NCBI RefSeq assembly: GCF_003331055.1
Contig: NZ_PUQD01000013.1
Location: 28,468 to 92,467, forward strand
Length of the DNA: 64,000 nucleotides
Origin: Pseudomonas sp. AFG_SD02_1510_Pfu_092
GTDB lineage: Bacteria; Pseudomonadota; Gammaproteobacteria; Pseudomonadales; Pseudomonadaceae
Direction of reading: 5' to 3'
The notes below the pieces were generated by a model. That model worked only from the letters and a program-made list of their open reading frames with translations. It was not told the origin of the DNA and made no database searches. The position numbers were made by a program, and so were the translations under genes. Below, piece by piece: positions 1-8,842 of this stretch. The first letter of the stretch is position 1. Every line of letters begins with the position of its first letter.

Positions 1-122
1 AGGAAGGGGCATTATAAAGGCTGAAACATGCCGTGACTTCCTATCTGAACGGTTGACTGGTTTTATTTCCCTGCCAAGGGATAATCACCCCTTCCCCCTG
101 CATTCCGAGGGTATTCATACCT

Positions 123-1307
123 ATGTGGTACAACGGCCTGCTCGACTTGTCGGCCTGGCAACTGGTCGGCATCACCCTGCTGATGACCCATGTGACCATC
201 GTCAGCGTCACGGTCTACCTGCACCGCTACTCCGCGCACCGGGCCCTGGAGCTCAATGGCGCGCTCAAGCACTTCTTCCGTTTCTGGCTGTGGCTGACCA
301 CGGCGCAGAACACCCGTGAATGGACTGCCGTGCACCGCAAGCACCACGCCAAGTGCGAAACCCCGGACGACCCGCACAGCCCGGTGCACAAGGGCCTGAG
401 TACGGTGTTGCGCAAAGGTGCCGAGCTTTACCGCGAGGAGGCGCGCAACCCGGAAACCCTGCGCATCTACGGCAAGAACTGCCCCGAAGACTGGATCGAG
501 CGCAACCTCTATTCCCGCTACAAGCTGGGCGGCATCGCGCTGATGGCGGTGATCGACCTGCTGCTGTTCGGCAGCATCGGCATCACCATCTGGGCAGTGC
601 AGATGATGTGGATTCCGTTCTGGGCCGCCGGGGTGGTCAACGGCCTGGGCCACGCGCTCGGCTACCGCAACTTCGAATGCCGCGACGCCGCCACCAACCT
701 GGTGCCGTGGGGCATCGTCATCGGTGGCGAAGAGCTGCACAACAACCATCACACCTACCCCAACTCGGCCAAGCTGTCGGTCAGGCGCTGGGAATTCGAC
801 ATGGGCTGGGCGTGGATCCGCCTGTTCTGCCTGCTGCGCCTGGCCAAGGTGCAGCGCGTGGCGCCAATCGCCCACCGCGTCGAAGGCAAAGGCAGCCTGG
901 ACATGGACACCGCCATGGCCATCCTCAACAACCGCTTCCAGATCATGGCGCAGTACCGCAAGCTGGTGATCGGCCCGCTGGTCAAGCAGGAGCTGGCCCG
1001 CGTCGATGCCTCGGTGCGTCACCACTTCCGCCGTGCCAAGCGCCTGCTGTCGCGTGAAACCAGCCTGCTGGAAGACCGCCACCATGTGCGCATCGAATCG
1101 ATGCTCGCCCACAGCCAGGCACTGAAGACCATTTACGAAAAACGCCTGGCCCTGCAACAGATCTGGGCGCGCACCAGCGCCAACGGCCATGACATGCTGG
1201 CCGCCATCAAGGACTGGGTTCACGAGGCGGAAACCAGCGGCATCCATGCCCTGCGCGACTTCGCGGCACAGCTGAAAACCTATTCCCTGCGCCCGACCGG
1301 CGCCTGA
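123..1307 (+). CDS. desA: Membrane acyl-phospholipid delta-9 fatty acid desaturase
   Basis: A 394-aa integral membrane desaturase that should insert a cis double bond into acyl chains of membrane lipids, using O2 and a di-iron centre. The three histidine boxes of the family are all present: HRYSAH near residue 38, HRKHH near residue 70 and HNNHH near residue 210. Hydrophobic stretches lie at about residues 8-32 and 130-180. The length equals that of Pseudomonas DesA (394 aa by memory). The C-terminal third is a charged helical extension. The start is the first ATG after a modest GAGGG; a promoter-like TTGACT and GATAAT lie upstream but are spaced 21 bp apart, which is too long for a good sigma-70 site. 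The next gene, a diguanylate cyclase, follows in the same direction after a hairpin. I am confident of the family, and slightly less so of the exact acyl substrate. Confidence 0.9.
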   Translation: MWYNGLLDLSAWQLVGITLLMTHVTIVSVTVYLHRYSAHRALELNGALKHFFRFWLWLTTAQNTREWTAVHRKHHAKCETPDDPHSPVHKGLSTVLRKGAELYREEARNPETLRIYGKNCPEDWIERNLYSRYKLGGIALMAVIDLLLFGSIGITIWAVQMMWIPFWAAGVVNGLGHALGYRNFECRDAATNLVPWGIVIGGEELHNNHHTYPNSAKLSVRRWEFDMGWAWIRLFCLLRLAKVQRVAPIAHRVEGKGSLDMDTAMAILNNRFQIMAQYRKLVIGPLVKQELARVDASVRHHFRRAKRLLSRETSLLEDRHHVRIESMLAHSQALKTIYEKRLALQQIWARTSANGHDMLAAIKDWVHEAETSGIHALRDFAAQLKTYSLRPTGA

Positions 1308-1318
1308 CCGCCGTTGAT

Positions 1319-1346
1319 CGGCATGCCTCCTGGCCGAGGCATGCCG
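1319..1346 (+). terminator. Strong hairpin after desA, terminator-like
   Basis: A perfect 10-bp inverted repeat (CGGCATGCCT / AGGCATGCCG) with an 8-nt loop begins 11 bp after the desA stop. It lacks a long T-run, so termination may be partial. It could instead stabilise the desA mRNA 3' end. Confidence 0.5.
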
Positions 1347-1449
1347 TTCGGAACTTAGCCCACGGGTCTCCACTCCAAAATGGCACATCGCCCGCGTGGC
1401 GGGCCGGATGCTGGCCGCACGCTTTCATGTCGAGACCTGCTCCGTGCAC

Positions 1450-2436
1450 ATGGCCAAGAACATTCCAACGACACTGCCCGGCACCCCGCCTCCCGAGGCC
1501 GCCCAGACTCTACTGGCACTACTCCACGCCCAGGGTGAGGTAGCCCGCCTGAGCGAACGCGAACAGCTGTTCAGCTCGCTGCTCGACAGCGTCAATGCCG
1601 TGGTGTGGGCCTTCGACTGGGAAACCCGCCAGGTGCTTTACGTCAGCCCCGCCTACGAACGCATCTTCGGCCGCCCGGTGAGCCTGCTGATGGCCAACTT
1701 CAACGAGTGGCGCGACAGCATCTACCCCGACGACCTGGAATTCGCCGAACGCAGCCTGGCCCAGGTGCTGCTCAAGGGCGCGGTGGAAGACCGCGAGTAT
1801 CGCATCCTCAATGCCGACGGCCAGCTGCGCTGGCTGAGCGACAAGTGCTACATCAACCAGCAACGCGACGGCGACCGGGTGATCATTGTCGGCATCGCCG
1901 AAGACATCACCGAGAAGAAGCAGCTCGAAGGCGAACTGCAGCGCCTGGCCACCACCGATGTGCTGACCCAGAGCAGCAACCGCCGGCACTTCTTCGAATG
2001 TGCCCAGCAGGCCTTCGCCAATGCCCGCGAAGACGGTACGCCACTGGCTTTCCTGCTACTGGACATCGACGACTTCAAAGTCATCAACGACAGCTACGGC
2101 CACCAGGAAGGCGACCAGGTACTGCAGCAGATCGCCGACAGCGGCAAAGCCGTGCTACGCCGTGGCGACCTGTTCGGGCGCATTGGTGGCGAAGAGTTCG
2201 CGGCGGTATTCCCGGGCTGCAGCGCCCAGGTAGCCGAGCAAATTGCCGAACGCTTGCAGCGGCAGATCCAGCGGCTGAGCTTCAGCCATGGCGAGCAGAC
2301 CTACGGGGTGACGGTGAGCCAGGGCGTGACCGGGCTGACCGACGACGATGTGAACCTGGACAGCCTGTATGCCCGGGCCGATGCGGCGATGTACCAGGCC
2401 AAGCGCCAGGGCAAGAACCGGATCGTTCGCAGCTGA
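1450..2436 (+). CDS. PAS-GGDEF diguanylate cyclase
   Basis: A soluble 328-aa signalling protein predicted to make cyclic di-GMP from two GTP. The first half is a PAS sensor domain with a PAC-type end (GIAEDITEKK). The second half is a GGDEF domain with an intact active-site motif GGEEF starting at residue 246. An RxxD inhibitory site (RRGD) lies five residues before it, so product feedback is expected. No membrane segments are seen. The start is uncertain: the frame stays open to a GTG at 1396 and an ATG at 1408; I prefer the ATG at 1450 because the segment before it looks like non-coding, arginine-rich sequence. It lies downstream of desA and convergent with the HDOD gene. The ligand of the PAS domain cannot be read from the sequence. 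Confidence 0.9.
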   Translation: MAKNIPTTLPGTPPPEAAQTLLALLHAQGEVARLSEREQLFSSLLDSVNAVVWAFDWETRQVLYVSPAYERIFGRPVSLLMANFNEWRDSIYPDDLEFAERSLAQVLLKGAVEDREYRILNADGQLRWLSDKCYINQQRDGDRVIIVGIAEDITEKKQLEGELQRLATTDVLTQSSNRRHFFECAQQAFANAREDGTPLAFLLLDIDDFKVINDSYGHQEGDQVLQQIADSGKAVLRRGDLFGRIGGEEFAAVFPGCSAQVAEQIAERLQRQIQRLSFSHGEQTYGVTVSQGVTGLTDDDVNLDSLYARADAAMYQAKRQGKNRIVRS

Positions 2437-2511
2437 CTGTTTTTCACCACTTGCCGGCCTGTACGCTCCCACAGGATCTGCGCGGGGTTCAACGAACCTA
2501 ACCGCAAAATC

Positions 2512-3771
2512 TCAGCTGGAAACCTCGGCCTCAGCCACCGGCGGCTCTTCCTGCGGCTTAACCTCCAGATTGTCCACCTTGCGCAGCCGGCTCAGCTCCG
2601 GCAGCCCAAGCTTGAGCAGGCGCGCGGTCTTGCTGCTGGCGACCTTCTCCAACCCTTGCTCGGCCGGCAGCCGCGACAACAGCCCAGCCAGGTTCATGGC
2701 CAGAATCTCCCGCGAATAGACCCCGCCACCCAACTGGTAGATCGCCGCGATCAATTCGCGCAGGGTCAGCGGCAACCGCCAACGGGTACGCAGCGCCGAG
2801 CCGAACGCCGCGCCGAATTCGTTGAGCGACAGCTGCACCTTGTCCTCATCCAGCTCACCACCGGCCAGCCGCCATTCCTGCAGGCAGCGCAGCACCGCCA
2901 GGTCGCCCAGGCAATGCAGCAACCCCGCGCAATAGCAACGCCCTTCATCCAGCTCGAGCATGCGCGCCAAGGTTCGGCCATATTCGGCAGCGTGCAGCGA
3001 AAGGTCCCAGTAACGCGCCGCATGCTCGGCCAGCAGCGGGTCGCTGAGGCGCGCGCTGCGTTTCAGGGTCATGCCCAGAATCAGGTTCATGCTCTGCGTG
3101 CTGCCAAGCTTGTTCAGCGCCTGCAACAACGTCTGCACTGGCGCTTCGCGGTGCAGCGCTGCGCTGTTGGCGGCAGCAATCAGCACGGCAGTGATCTGCG
3201 GGTCCTGCTGCACTTCCTCTTCCAGCACCCTCAGGTTCAGGCCGTGGGGGTTGAGCGCGCGCTTGATCGCCACTTGCACATCGGCCAGCAGCGGCCCGCC
3301 GTCGGCGCTGGCGCGGCGCTGTTCCAGATACGCCGGCAGGCTGGCACCAGGCTGCAAGGCCGGCACCGGGCAGGCGATCTCTTCGCCCACGGCCAGCAGC
3401 AGCTCTTCCAGGCGCTTGCGCAGGTTGTCCAGGTCAAGCGGCTTGCTCAGGTAGGCCGTGGGGTGCAGGGGCAGCGCCTCACGCACACTTGCGCTGTCAC
3501 TGCGGTTGCTCATGAGGATGAACGGCAACCCCGAGCCTTTGGCGCGCACCTTGCGCAGCAGGTCGAGGCCATCGACGCCGGCCAGCTCGCGCGCGGCGAT
3601 GATCAGATCGGGCTTGCCGGACAAGGCCCCGAGCGCCTGTTCACCGTCGGCGCAGACCTGCAGGCGGGCATCGCAGCGCACGCTAAGCAACATTTCGCTG
3701 AGCATGTCACGCACCCAGGGGTCGCCTTCGACAATCAGCACGCTTGGTGGGGTGGGGTTTGCAGCGCTCAT
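2512..3771 (-). CDS. HDOD-domain protein with degenerate receiver domain
   Basis: A 419-aa protein with an N-terminal receiver-like domain (residues 10-125) followed by an HDOD domain (about 150-360). HDOD proteins act in signalling and are related to HD phosphodiesterases but usually lack catalysis. The receiver keeps its lysine (SKPLD) and serine (LMSNR). The position that should hold the phospho-acceptor Asp is Ala60, and the acidic pair reads E-G, so phosphorylation is unlikely. The start at 3771 is set by AGGAG seven bases upstream; the frame stays open further upstream without a ribosome site. It is transcribed towards the diguanylate cyclase. No output DNA-binding domain is present. 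The function is unknown beyond signalling. Confidence 0.85.
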   Translation of the reverse strand: MSAANPTPPSVLIVEGDPWVRDMLSEMLLSVRCDARLQVCADGEQALGALSGKPDLIIAARELAGVDGLDLLRKVRAKGSGLPFILMSNRSDSASVREALPLHPTAYLSKPLDLDNLRKRLEELLLAVGEEIACPVPALQPGASLPAYLEQRRASADGGPLLADVQVAIKRALNPHGLNLRVLEEEVQQDPQITAVLIAAANSAALHREAPVQTLLQALNKLGSTQSMNLILGMTLKRSARLSDPLLAEHAARYWDLSLHAAEYGRTLARMLELDEGRCYCAGLLHCLGDLAVLRCLQEWRLAGGELDEDKVQLSLNEFGAAFGSALRTRWRLPLTLRELIAAIYQLGGGVYSREILAMNLAGLLSRLPAEQGLEKVASSKTARLLKLGLPELSRLRKVDNLEVKPQEEPPVAEAEVSS

Positions 3772-3864
3772 CGCCGACTCCTGAAAATCCCTGACACGCA
3801 ATCCATCGCAGCTTCCTAAGCGAGTCCTGCCACAACGATAGCGCCACCTGGGTTTTCTGGGCAT

Positions 3865-3892
3865 AAAAAAACCCGCCGAAGCGGGTTTTTTC
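3865..3892 (-). terminator. Rho-independent terminator after gabT (probably bidirectional)
   Basis: AAAAAAACCCGC-CGAA-GCGGGTTTTTT gives a stem of CCCGC pairs continued by A-T pairs, with a T-run on either strand. It starts 14 bp after the gabT stop. No gene approaches from the plus strand here, because the HDOD gene also reads minus and begins just beyond. Confidence 0.9.
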
Positions 3893-3906
3893 TACAGCAC
3901 ATCACA

Positions 3907-5184
3907 TCAGGCAATTTCAGCGAAGCATTCTTCGATGATGGCCAGGCCTTTATCCAGCAGGGCGTCTTCGGCGGTCAGCGGAACCAGAATCCGCAGGACG
4001 TTGCCGTAGGTGCCGCAGGACAGCAGGATCAGGCCCTTCTCGCGGGCCTTGGCGACAACCTGGCCAACAGCAGCAGCGTTCGGGGTGTGAGTGCCTTTCT
4101 CGAAGACTTCGACAGCGATCATCGAGCCCAGACCACGGACGTCGCCGATGATCGGGTGCTTCTTCTGGATTTCGCGCAGGCCGGCGGTCAGGCGCTCGCC
4201 GACTGCCTTGCTGCGGTCCAGCAGTTTCTCTTCTTCGAACACTTCGATCACGGCCAGGGCCGCGGCGCAAGCGATCGGCGAACCGGCGTAAGTGCCACCC
4301 AGGCCGCCCGGGGCGATGGCGTCCATGTACTCGGCCTTGCCGCACACACCGGCCAGCGGGAAGCCGCCAGCGATGGACTTGGCAAAGGTGGTCAGGTCAG
4401 GCGCGACGCCCATCTGCTCCATGGCGAAGAAGGTGCCGGTACGGCCAGCGCCGGTCTGCACTTCGTCGGCGATCAGCAGGATGCCGTGCTTGTCGCACAG
4501 CTCGCGCAGGCGCTGCATCAGCTCTTTCGGCGCTGGCAGGAAACCGCCTTCGCCTTGTACTGGCTCGAGGATGATCGCGGCGATGTCGCGCGGCTCGGCA
4601 TCGTTCTTGAAGATGCGCTCGACCGAGGCGATGGCGTCGTCAACGCTGACACCGTGCAACTCGCTCGGGAACAGGGCGCGGAAGATGCCGCCTGGCATCA
4701 GGCCCATGCCAGCGGAGTACGGCACGACCTTGCCGGTCAGGCCCAGGGTCATCATGGTACGGCCGTGGTAGCCGCCGGTGAAGGCAATGACGCCAGCGCG
4801 GCCGGTGGCGGCACGGGCGATCTTGACGGCGTTTTCAACGGCTTCGGAGCCGGTGGTGACCAGCAGGGTCTTCTTGTCGAAGTTGCCTGGGACCAGCTTG
4901 TTGATCTTTTCGCACAGCTCTACGTACGGTTCGTAGGCCAGCACCTGGAAGCAGGTGTGGCTGACCTTGGTCAGCTGCTCTTGCACGGCTGCAACCACTT
5001 TCGGGTGCAGGTGGCCAGTGTTCAGTACTGCGATGCCGCCGGCGAAGTCGATCAGTTCGCGGCCTTCAACGTCGATCACCGTCGAATTCTTCGCGGTATC
5101 GACGAAGATCGGGTGGATCTGGCCAACGCCACGTGGGACGGCGGCGACACGACGTTGCATCAAGGATTCGTTGGTCTTGCTCAT
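3907..5184 (-). CDS. gabT: 4-aminobutyrate / 5-aminovalerate aminotransferase
   Basis: A 425-aa class-III PLP aminotransferase. It moves the amino group of 4-aminobutyrate (or 5-aminovalerate from lysine breakdown) to 2-oxoglutarate, giving succinate or glutarate semialdehyde. The PLP lysine is K269 (TTFAKS), and the D240-E-V-Q motif that holds the pyridine ring is present. The length is normal for GabT. The gene lies downstream of the matching dehydrogenase gene, an arrangement that in P. putida is called davD-davT and serves the lysine-to-glutarate route, so davT is an equally apt name. A hairpin with a T-run sits between the two genes, so gabT may also have its own promoter in the 180-bp gap. 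The enzyme family is certain; the preferred substrate cannot be read from the sequence. Confidence 0.95.
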   Translation of the reverse strand: MSKTNESLMQRRVAAVPRGVGQIHPIFVDTAKNSTVIDVEGRELIDFAGGIAVLNTGHLHPKVVAAVQEQLTKVSHTCFQVLAYEPYVELCEKINKLVPGNFDKKTLLVTTGSEAVENAVKIARAATGRAGVIAFTGGYHGRTMMTLGLTGKVVPYSAGMGLMPGGIFRALFPSELHGVSVDDAIASVERIFKNDAEPRDIAAIILEPVQGEGGFLPAPKELMQRLRELCDKHGILLIADEVQTGAGRTGTFFAMEQMGVAPDLTTFAKSIAGGFPLAGVCGKAEYMDAIAPGGLGGTYAGSPIACAAALAVIEVFEEEKLLDRSKAVGERLTAGLREIQKKHPIIGDVRGLGSMIAVEVFEKGTHTPNAAAVGQVVAKAREKGLILLSCGTYGNVLRILVPLTAEDALLDKGLAIIEECFAEIA

Positions 5185-5303
5185 AATGCCCTCATTGCGC
5201 CGGTCTGGAGTGGCGCTTTTATTCGGGGGTGGCTGGGAGTGCTCGCGAACAGTATTCGTTGATCGACTGCCGTGAACGCCCTGGCCACCAGGTACCGCAA
5301 TGT

Positions 5304-5343
5304 AAAAAAGGCCAGCGAGACGTCGCTCTCGCGCCCCGCTGGC
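5304..5343 (-). terminator. Terminator or attenuator between gabD and gabT
   Basis: Read on the minus strand, GCCAGCG (5343-5337) pairs with CGCTGGC (5317-5311), and CTTTTTT follows directly. An inner GAGA/TCTC pairing extends the stem. It begins about 25 bp after the gabD stop, which is the classic position of an intrinsic terminator. Confidence 0.75.
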
Positions 5344-5367
5344 AGAGGTAAAGCCGCTACCGTGCGA

Positions 5368-6810
5368 TCAGACGCTGATGCACAGGTATTTGATTTCGAG
5401 GTAGTCCTCGATACCGTACTTGGAACCTTCACGGCCCAGGCCCGACGCCTTGATGCCACCGAACGGTGCCACTTCGTTGGAAATCAGGCCGGTGTTGATA
5501 CCTACCATGCCGTATTCCAGGGCTTCGGCAACACGGAACACACGGCTCATGTCGCGGGCGTAGAAGTACGAGGCCAGGCCGAATTCGGTGTCGTTGGACA
5601 TGGCGATGACTTCGGCCTCGTCCTTGAAGCGGAACAGCGGCGCCAGCGGGCCGAAGGTCTCTTCCTTGGCGACAGCGGCGGTCTTCGGTACGTCGACCAG
5701 AATGGTCGGTTCGAAGAAGTTGCCTTCGATCAGTTTGCCGCCGGACAGCACCTTGGCGCCTTTGCCAACGGCGTCTTCGATGTGCTCCTGAACCTTGGCG
5801 ACAGCCTTGCCGTCGATCAGCGGGCCGGTGGTGGTGCCTTCTTCCAGGCCGTTACCGATCTTCAGCTTGGCAACCGCGGCGGCCAGCTTCTGGGCGAACG
5901 CGTCGTAGACGCCGTCCTGCACGTAGATACGGTTGGCGCAAACGCAGGTCTGGCCGTTGTTGCGGTACTTGGAGATGATCGCGCCCTCGACCGCCTTGTC
6001 CAGGTCGGCGTCGTCGAACACGATGAACGGGGCGTTACCACCCAGCTCCAGGGAAACCTTCTTGATGTCCTTGGCGCATTCTTCCATCAGCTGGCGACCG
6101 ATTTCGGTCGAGCCGGTGAAGGACAGCTTGCGTACCAGGGAGTTGCCGGTCAATTCGCCGCCCACTTCGCCGGCGCTGCCGGTCACCACGCTCAGCACGC
6201 CAGCCGGGATGCCGGCACGGTGGGCCAGCTCGACCAGGGCCAGGGCGGAGTACGGGGTCTGCGAGGCAGGCTTGAGCACCATGGTGCAGCCAGCGGCCAG
6301 GGCCGGGCCGGCTTTACGGGTGATCATGGCGGCCGGGAAGTTCCACGGGGTGATGGCCGCGGTGACGCCGATCGGCTGCTTGATGACGATCAGGCGCTTG
6401 TCTGGCTGGTGGCCCGGGATGGTGTCACCGTAGACGCGCTTGGCTTCTTCGGCGAACCACTCGATGAACGAGGCGGCGTAGGCGATTTCGCCCTTGGCTT
6501 CGGCCAGCGGCTTGCCTTGTTCGGTGGTCATCAGGCGCGCCAGGTCGTCCTGGTTCTCGATCATCAGTTCGAACCAGCGACGCAGCTTGGCCGAACGCTC
6601 TTTGGCGGTCAGGGCACGCCAGGCCGGCAGGGCCTTGTCGGCGGCTTCGATGGCGCGGCGGGTTTCCGCAGTGCCCATCTTCGGCACGGTGCCGATGACT
6701 TCACCGGTGGCCGGGTTAGTCACCTTGATGGTCTGGCCGTTGTCCGCATCCAGCCACTCACCATTGATGTAGGCTTGCTGGCGGAACAACTGAGCGTCTT
6801 TGAGCTGCAT
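5368..6810 (-). CDS. gabD: NAD(P)-dependent succinate / glutarate semialdehyde dehydrogenase
   Basis: A 480-aa aldehyde dehydrogenase that oxidises succinate semialdehyde (or glutarate semialdehyde) to the diacid, the step after GabT. The catalytic residues are present: E255 in ELGG and C289 in NNGQTC, with the nucleotide-binding FTGST at residues 231-235. The length equals that of the P. putida enzyme as I recall it (480 aa). The start at 6810 is the ATG for MQLKDAQ; the frame continues 13 codons upstream, but family members start here. It is the first gene of the pair with gabT. In P. putida the orthologue is also called davD, because it works in the 5-aminovalerate pathway of lysine degradation. 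The REP pair upstream separates it from the sulphate-ester cluster. Confidence 0.95.
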   Translation of the reverse strand: MQLKDAQLFRQQAYINGEWLDADNGQTIKVTNPATGEVIGTVPKMGTAETRRAIEAADKALPAWRALTAKERSAKLRRWFELMIENQDDLARLMTTEQGKPLAEAKGEIAYAASFIEWFAEEAKRVYGDTIPGHQPDKRLIVIKQPIGVTAAITPWNFPAAMITRKAGPALAAGCTMVLKPASQTPYSALALVELAHRAGIPAGVLSVVTGSAGEVGGELTGNSLVRKLSFTGSTEIGRQLMEECAKDIKKVSLELGGNAPFIVFDDADLDKAVEGAIISKYRNNGQTCVCANRIYVQDGVYDAFAQKLAAAVAKLKIGNGLEEGTTTGPLIDGKAVAKVQEHIEDAVGKGAKVLSGGKLIEGNFFEPTILVDVPKTAAVAKEETFGPLAPLFRFKDEAEVIAMSNDTEFGLASYFYARDMSRVFRVAEALEYGMVGINTGLISNEVAPFGGIKASGLGREGSKYGIEDYLEIKYLCISV

Positions 6811-6984
6811 GTCGGCTTCCCGAATTGTTGATTGTTGAAAAGCGCCCAACGCAGGGCATCGAGCGTTTGAAATCTCAAACGAATGCTAAGCGGCTGCTGG
6901 GGTGTTGGACAATAGGCTGTTCGAAAAAAAGAACGAATGGTTGAACACCCTGGCGGAAATTTCATCGTCTGTGTAATGGCAAGC

Positions 6985-7078
6985 GGCCTCTTCGCGGGTA
7001 AACCCGCTCCCACAGGTACTGCACAGATTTTGAATTCTGTAGAGATCCTGTGGGAGCGGGTTTACCCGCGAAGAGGCC
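6985..7078. repeat. Inverted REP pair between gabD and astA
   Basis: Two P. putida-type REP units face each other (GCGGGTAAACCCGC and GCGGGTTTACCCGC cores, each joined to a CCCACAGG/CCTGTGGG arm and a GGCCTCTT/AAGAGGCC end) around a 28-bp spacer. The remainder of the 6811-7148 gap is AT-richer sequence that should carry the gabD promoter; nothing else was recognised. Confidence 0.9.
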
Positions 7079-7148
7079 AGTACAGGTTAGACGAACGAGC
7101 CGAAGGAAATGTGATGGGAGGACCGACGGCCCTCCCGGAAGGAACAGG

Positions 7149-8825
7149 TCAGAACGCCTTGGCCAGGTCGATCACCAGGGCCCGGTAACCCACGCTGCCA
7201 GGCTGCCGGCTGTGCACTTTCAGCTCCACCAGCACTTCCTGGGTGCCGCGCCGTACCTCGTTGAGCACGGTGGTGGTCAGCTTCTGCGGGGTCAGGAAAT
7301 TCACCGACGCCGAGTAGATGAACTGGGTGTCGGTCTCCGGCCGGTAGGCCACCACCGAGGTCACCGGGCTGTACCACTCGTCGCCACGTTCCTTGCCGTA
7401 CTCCCACACTTGCTCGACTGTGCCCTTGGCCTCATCGATACGGTACTCCACGGCCCGGCTGTAGTTGCCGGTCAGCTTGGTGGGCGCAAAGTCGCGGCCC
7501 CAGCCATTGTCGAACACGGTCAGTGTGCCTTTGCCAGTCAGCCAGGCGGTGTGCTGGGTCCATGACCAGTCGAAACCTGCACTTTCAACCGGTTTCAGTA
7601 CCTTTTCACGCAGATGCTGCGGCCAACCCTGGGGCGAGGCAAGAATCCACTTCACCTGCTTGTCACGGCCGATCTTCACCACGCCCTGGTGCCGCGCTGA
7701 AACGATGATGCTGTCATCATCGGCGTCGTAATCGATAGCGTTGACGTGCGCCCAGTTACGCCCGGTACCTACCCCCGGCGTGTCACCAAAGGGCAGGTCG
7801 CCCTCGGCCAGTTCGTTGGCCAGCCGCTCGTCCTGCTTGTGCACCCCTGGCGTCAGCTGGATGGCGGCCTTGCCCAGGGTTTCCAGCAGGTCGCCACGGT
7901 ACGGGTCGAGGATCTGGTTGAGGTCCCAGAAGTCCAGCACATCACCCGCCTCGTCGACTTCGATGATGTGGTCGCGGATCGAGCGCACACGCTTGCCATC
8001 GGGCCGGCGGTAATCGCTGGTGCCGACCCGCAGCAGGTAAGTGCCATTGGCGGTTTCGCGGATTTCATGGGAGAAGTCGGCGAACTTGTCGGGCAGGCTG
8101 CGCTGCCAGATGCGCCGGCCCAGCAGGTCGTACTTGGAGTAGGTCTGGCCCTGGCCCCAGATCAGCTTGCCGTCGCGGGTCTGCTGGAAGCCCATGGTGC
8201 CGCCCAGGCCGTCACGGCGGTTGGAGTCGTGGATCTGCTCGATGTCCAGGTACCAGCGCACATCGCCATTGCTGTCGGCAATCCAGTTGGTGCCCACCTG
8301 GTCCCACTCCGCTGCCCCACCCAGCGCGTTCCACTTGAAGGCGCGGCCGCCCGGAATGTCACCTTGCAGGTGGTTGAACAGATACAGGCGCTGCTCGAAG
8401 CCCGGCGCCACCTTGACCGGCTCTACCTCCGGCAACGCCGCGGTTTGCCTGGCCACGACCGGCAGGCGCACGGCCGGGGCGTAAATCTGGTACTGCTCGC
8501 GAATGCGCTCGCCGTCCAGCTTGTAGGTCACCTCCACCTGGTTGACGTGGTCCGGGTACAGGCCGAACACCGGGATGCCACCGTAGGTCCACAGCGAACG
8601 GTCGGCCACGTCGTAGACGATGTCCACGCCGCGCTCGCCACGCCCCAGCACACGCACATGGGCGCCACTCAGGCTGCGCCCGCCATCGCGAATGATCGCG
8701 GTCAGCGGCGCCAGGCGATAGGGGTTCACCACCACATCGCCGAGCAGCGCTTCGTCACGCTCGGGGACCTTGGCGGTCAGGCACGCGCCCTCGGGCAGGG
8801 CTGGGGTTTCGGTCTTGGCATTCAT
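7149..8825 (-). CDS. astA: Arylsulphate sulphotransferase (ASST)
   Basis: A 558-aa member of the bacterial arylsulphotransferase family. It moves sulphate from one aryl sulphate ester directly to a phenolic acceptor without PAPS. The family's histidines are visible: the likely sulphate-carrying His425 in WTQHTAW, plus HVNAID and SARHQ further upstream, and the conserved FDNGWGR follows. The N-terminus (MNAKTETPALPEG) has no signal peptide, unlike the periplasmic enterobacterial enzyme, so a cytoplasmic location is inferred. It lies 17 bp after the TonB receptor gene and is probably its operon partner. The cluster order matches the sulphate-ester locus described for P. putida S-313, from which the symbol is taken by memory. 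The start is after AAGGAGC. Confidence 0.85.
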   Translation of the reverse strand: MNAKTETPALPEGACLTAKVPERDEALLGDVVVNPYRLAPLTAIIRDGGRSLSGAHVRVLGRGERGVDIVYDVADRSLWTYGGIPVFGLYPDHVNQVEVTYKLDGERIREQYQIYAPAVRLPVVARQTAALPEVEPVKVAPGFEQRLYLFNHLQGDIPGGRAFKWNALGGAAEWDQVGTNWIADSNGDVRWYLDIEQIHDSNRRDGLGGTMGFQQTRDGKLIWGQGQTYSKYDLLGRRIWQRSLPDKFADFSHEIRETANGTYLLRVGTSDYRRPDGKRVRSIRDHIIEVDEAGDVLDFWDLNQILDPYRGDLLETLGKAAIQLTPGVHKQDERLANELAEGDLPFGDTPGVGTGRNWAHVNAIDYDADDDSIIVSARHQGVVKIGRDKQVKWILASPQGWPQHLREKVLKPVESAGFDWSWTQHTAWLTGKGTLTVFDNGWGRDFAPTKLTGNYSRAVEYRIDEAKGTVEQVWEYGKERGDEWYSPVTSVVAYRPETDTQFIYSASVNFLTPQKLTTTVLNEVRRGTQEVLVELKVHSRQPGSVGYRALVIDLAKAF

Positions 8826-8842
8826 GGCAAAGCTCCTTGTGC

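Noticed and set aside
4087..6831. Long open frames on the plus strand opposite gabT and gabD
   Set aside because: They mirror well-supported genes, have biased antisense composition common in GC-rich DNA, and show no recognisable domain or ribosome site.
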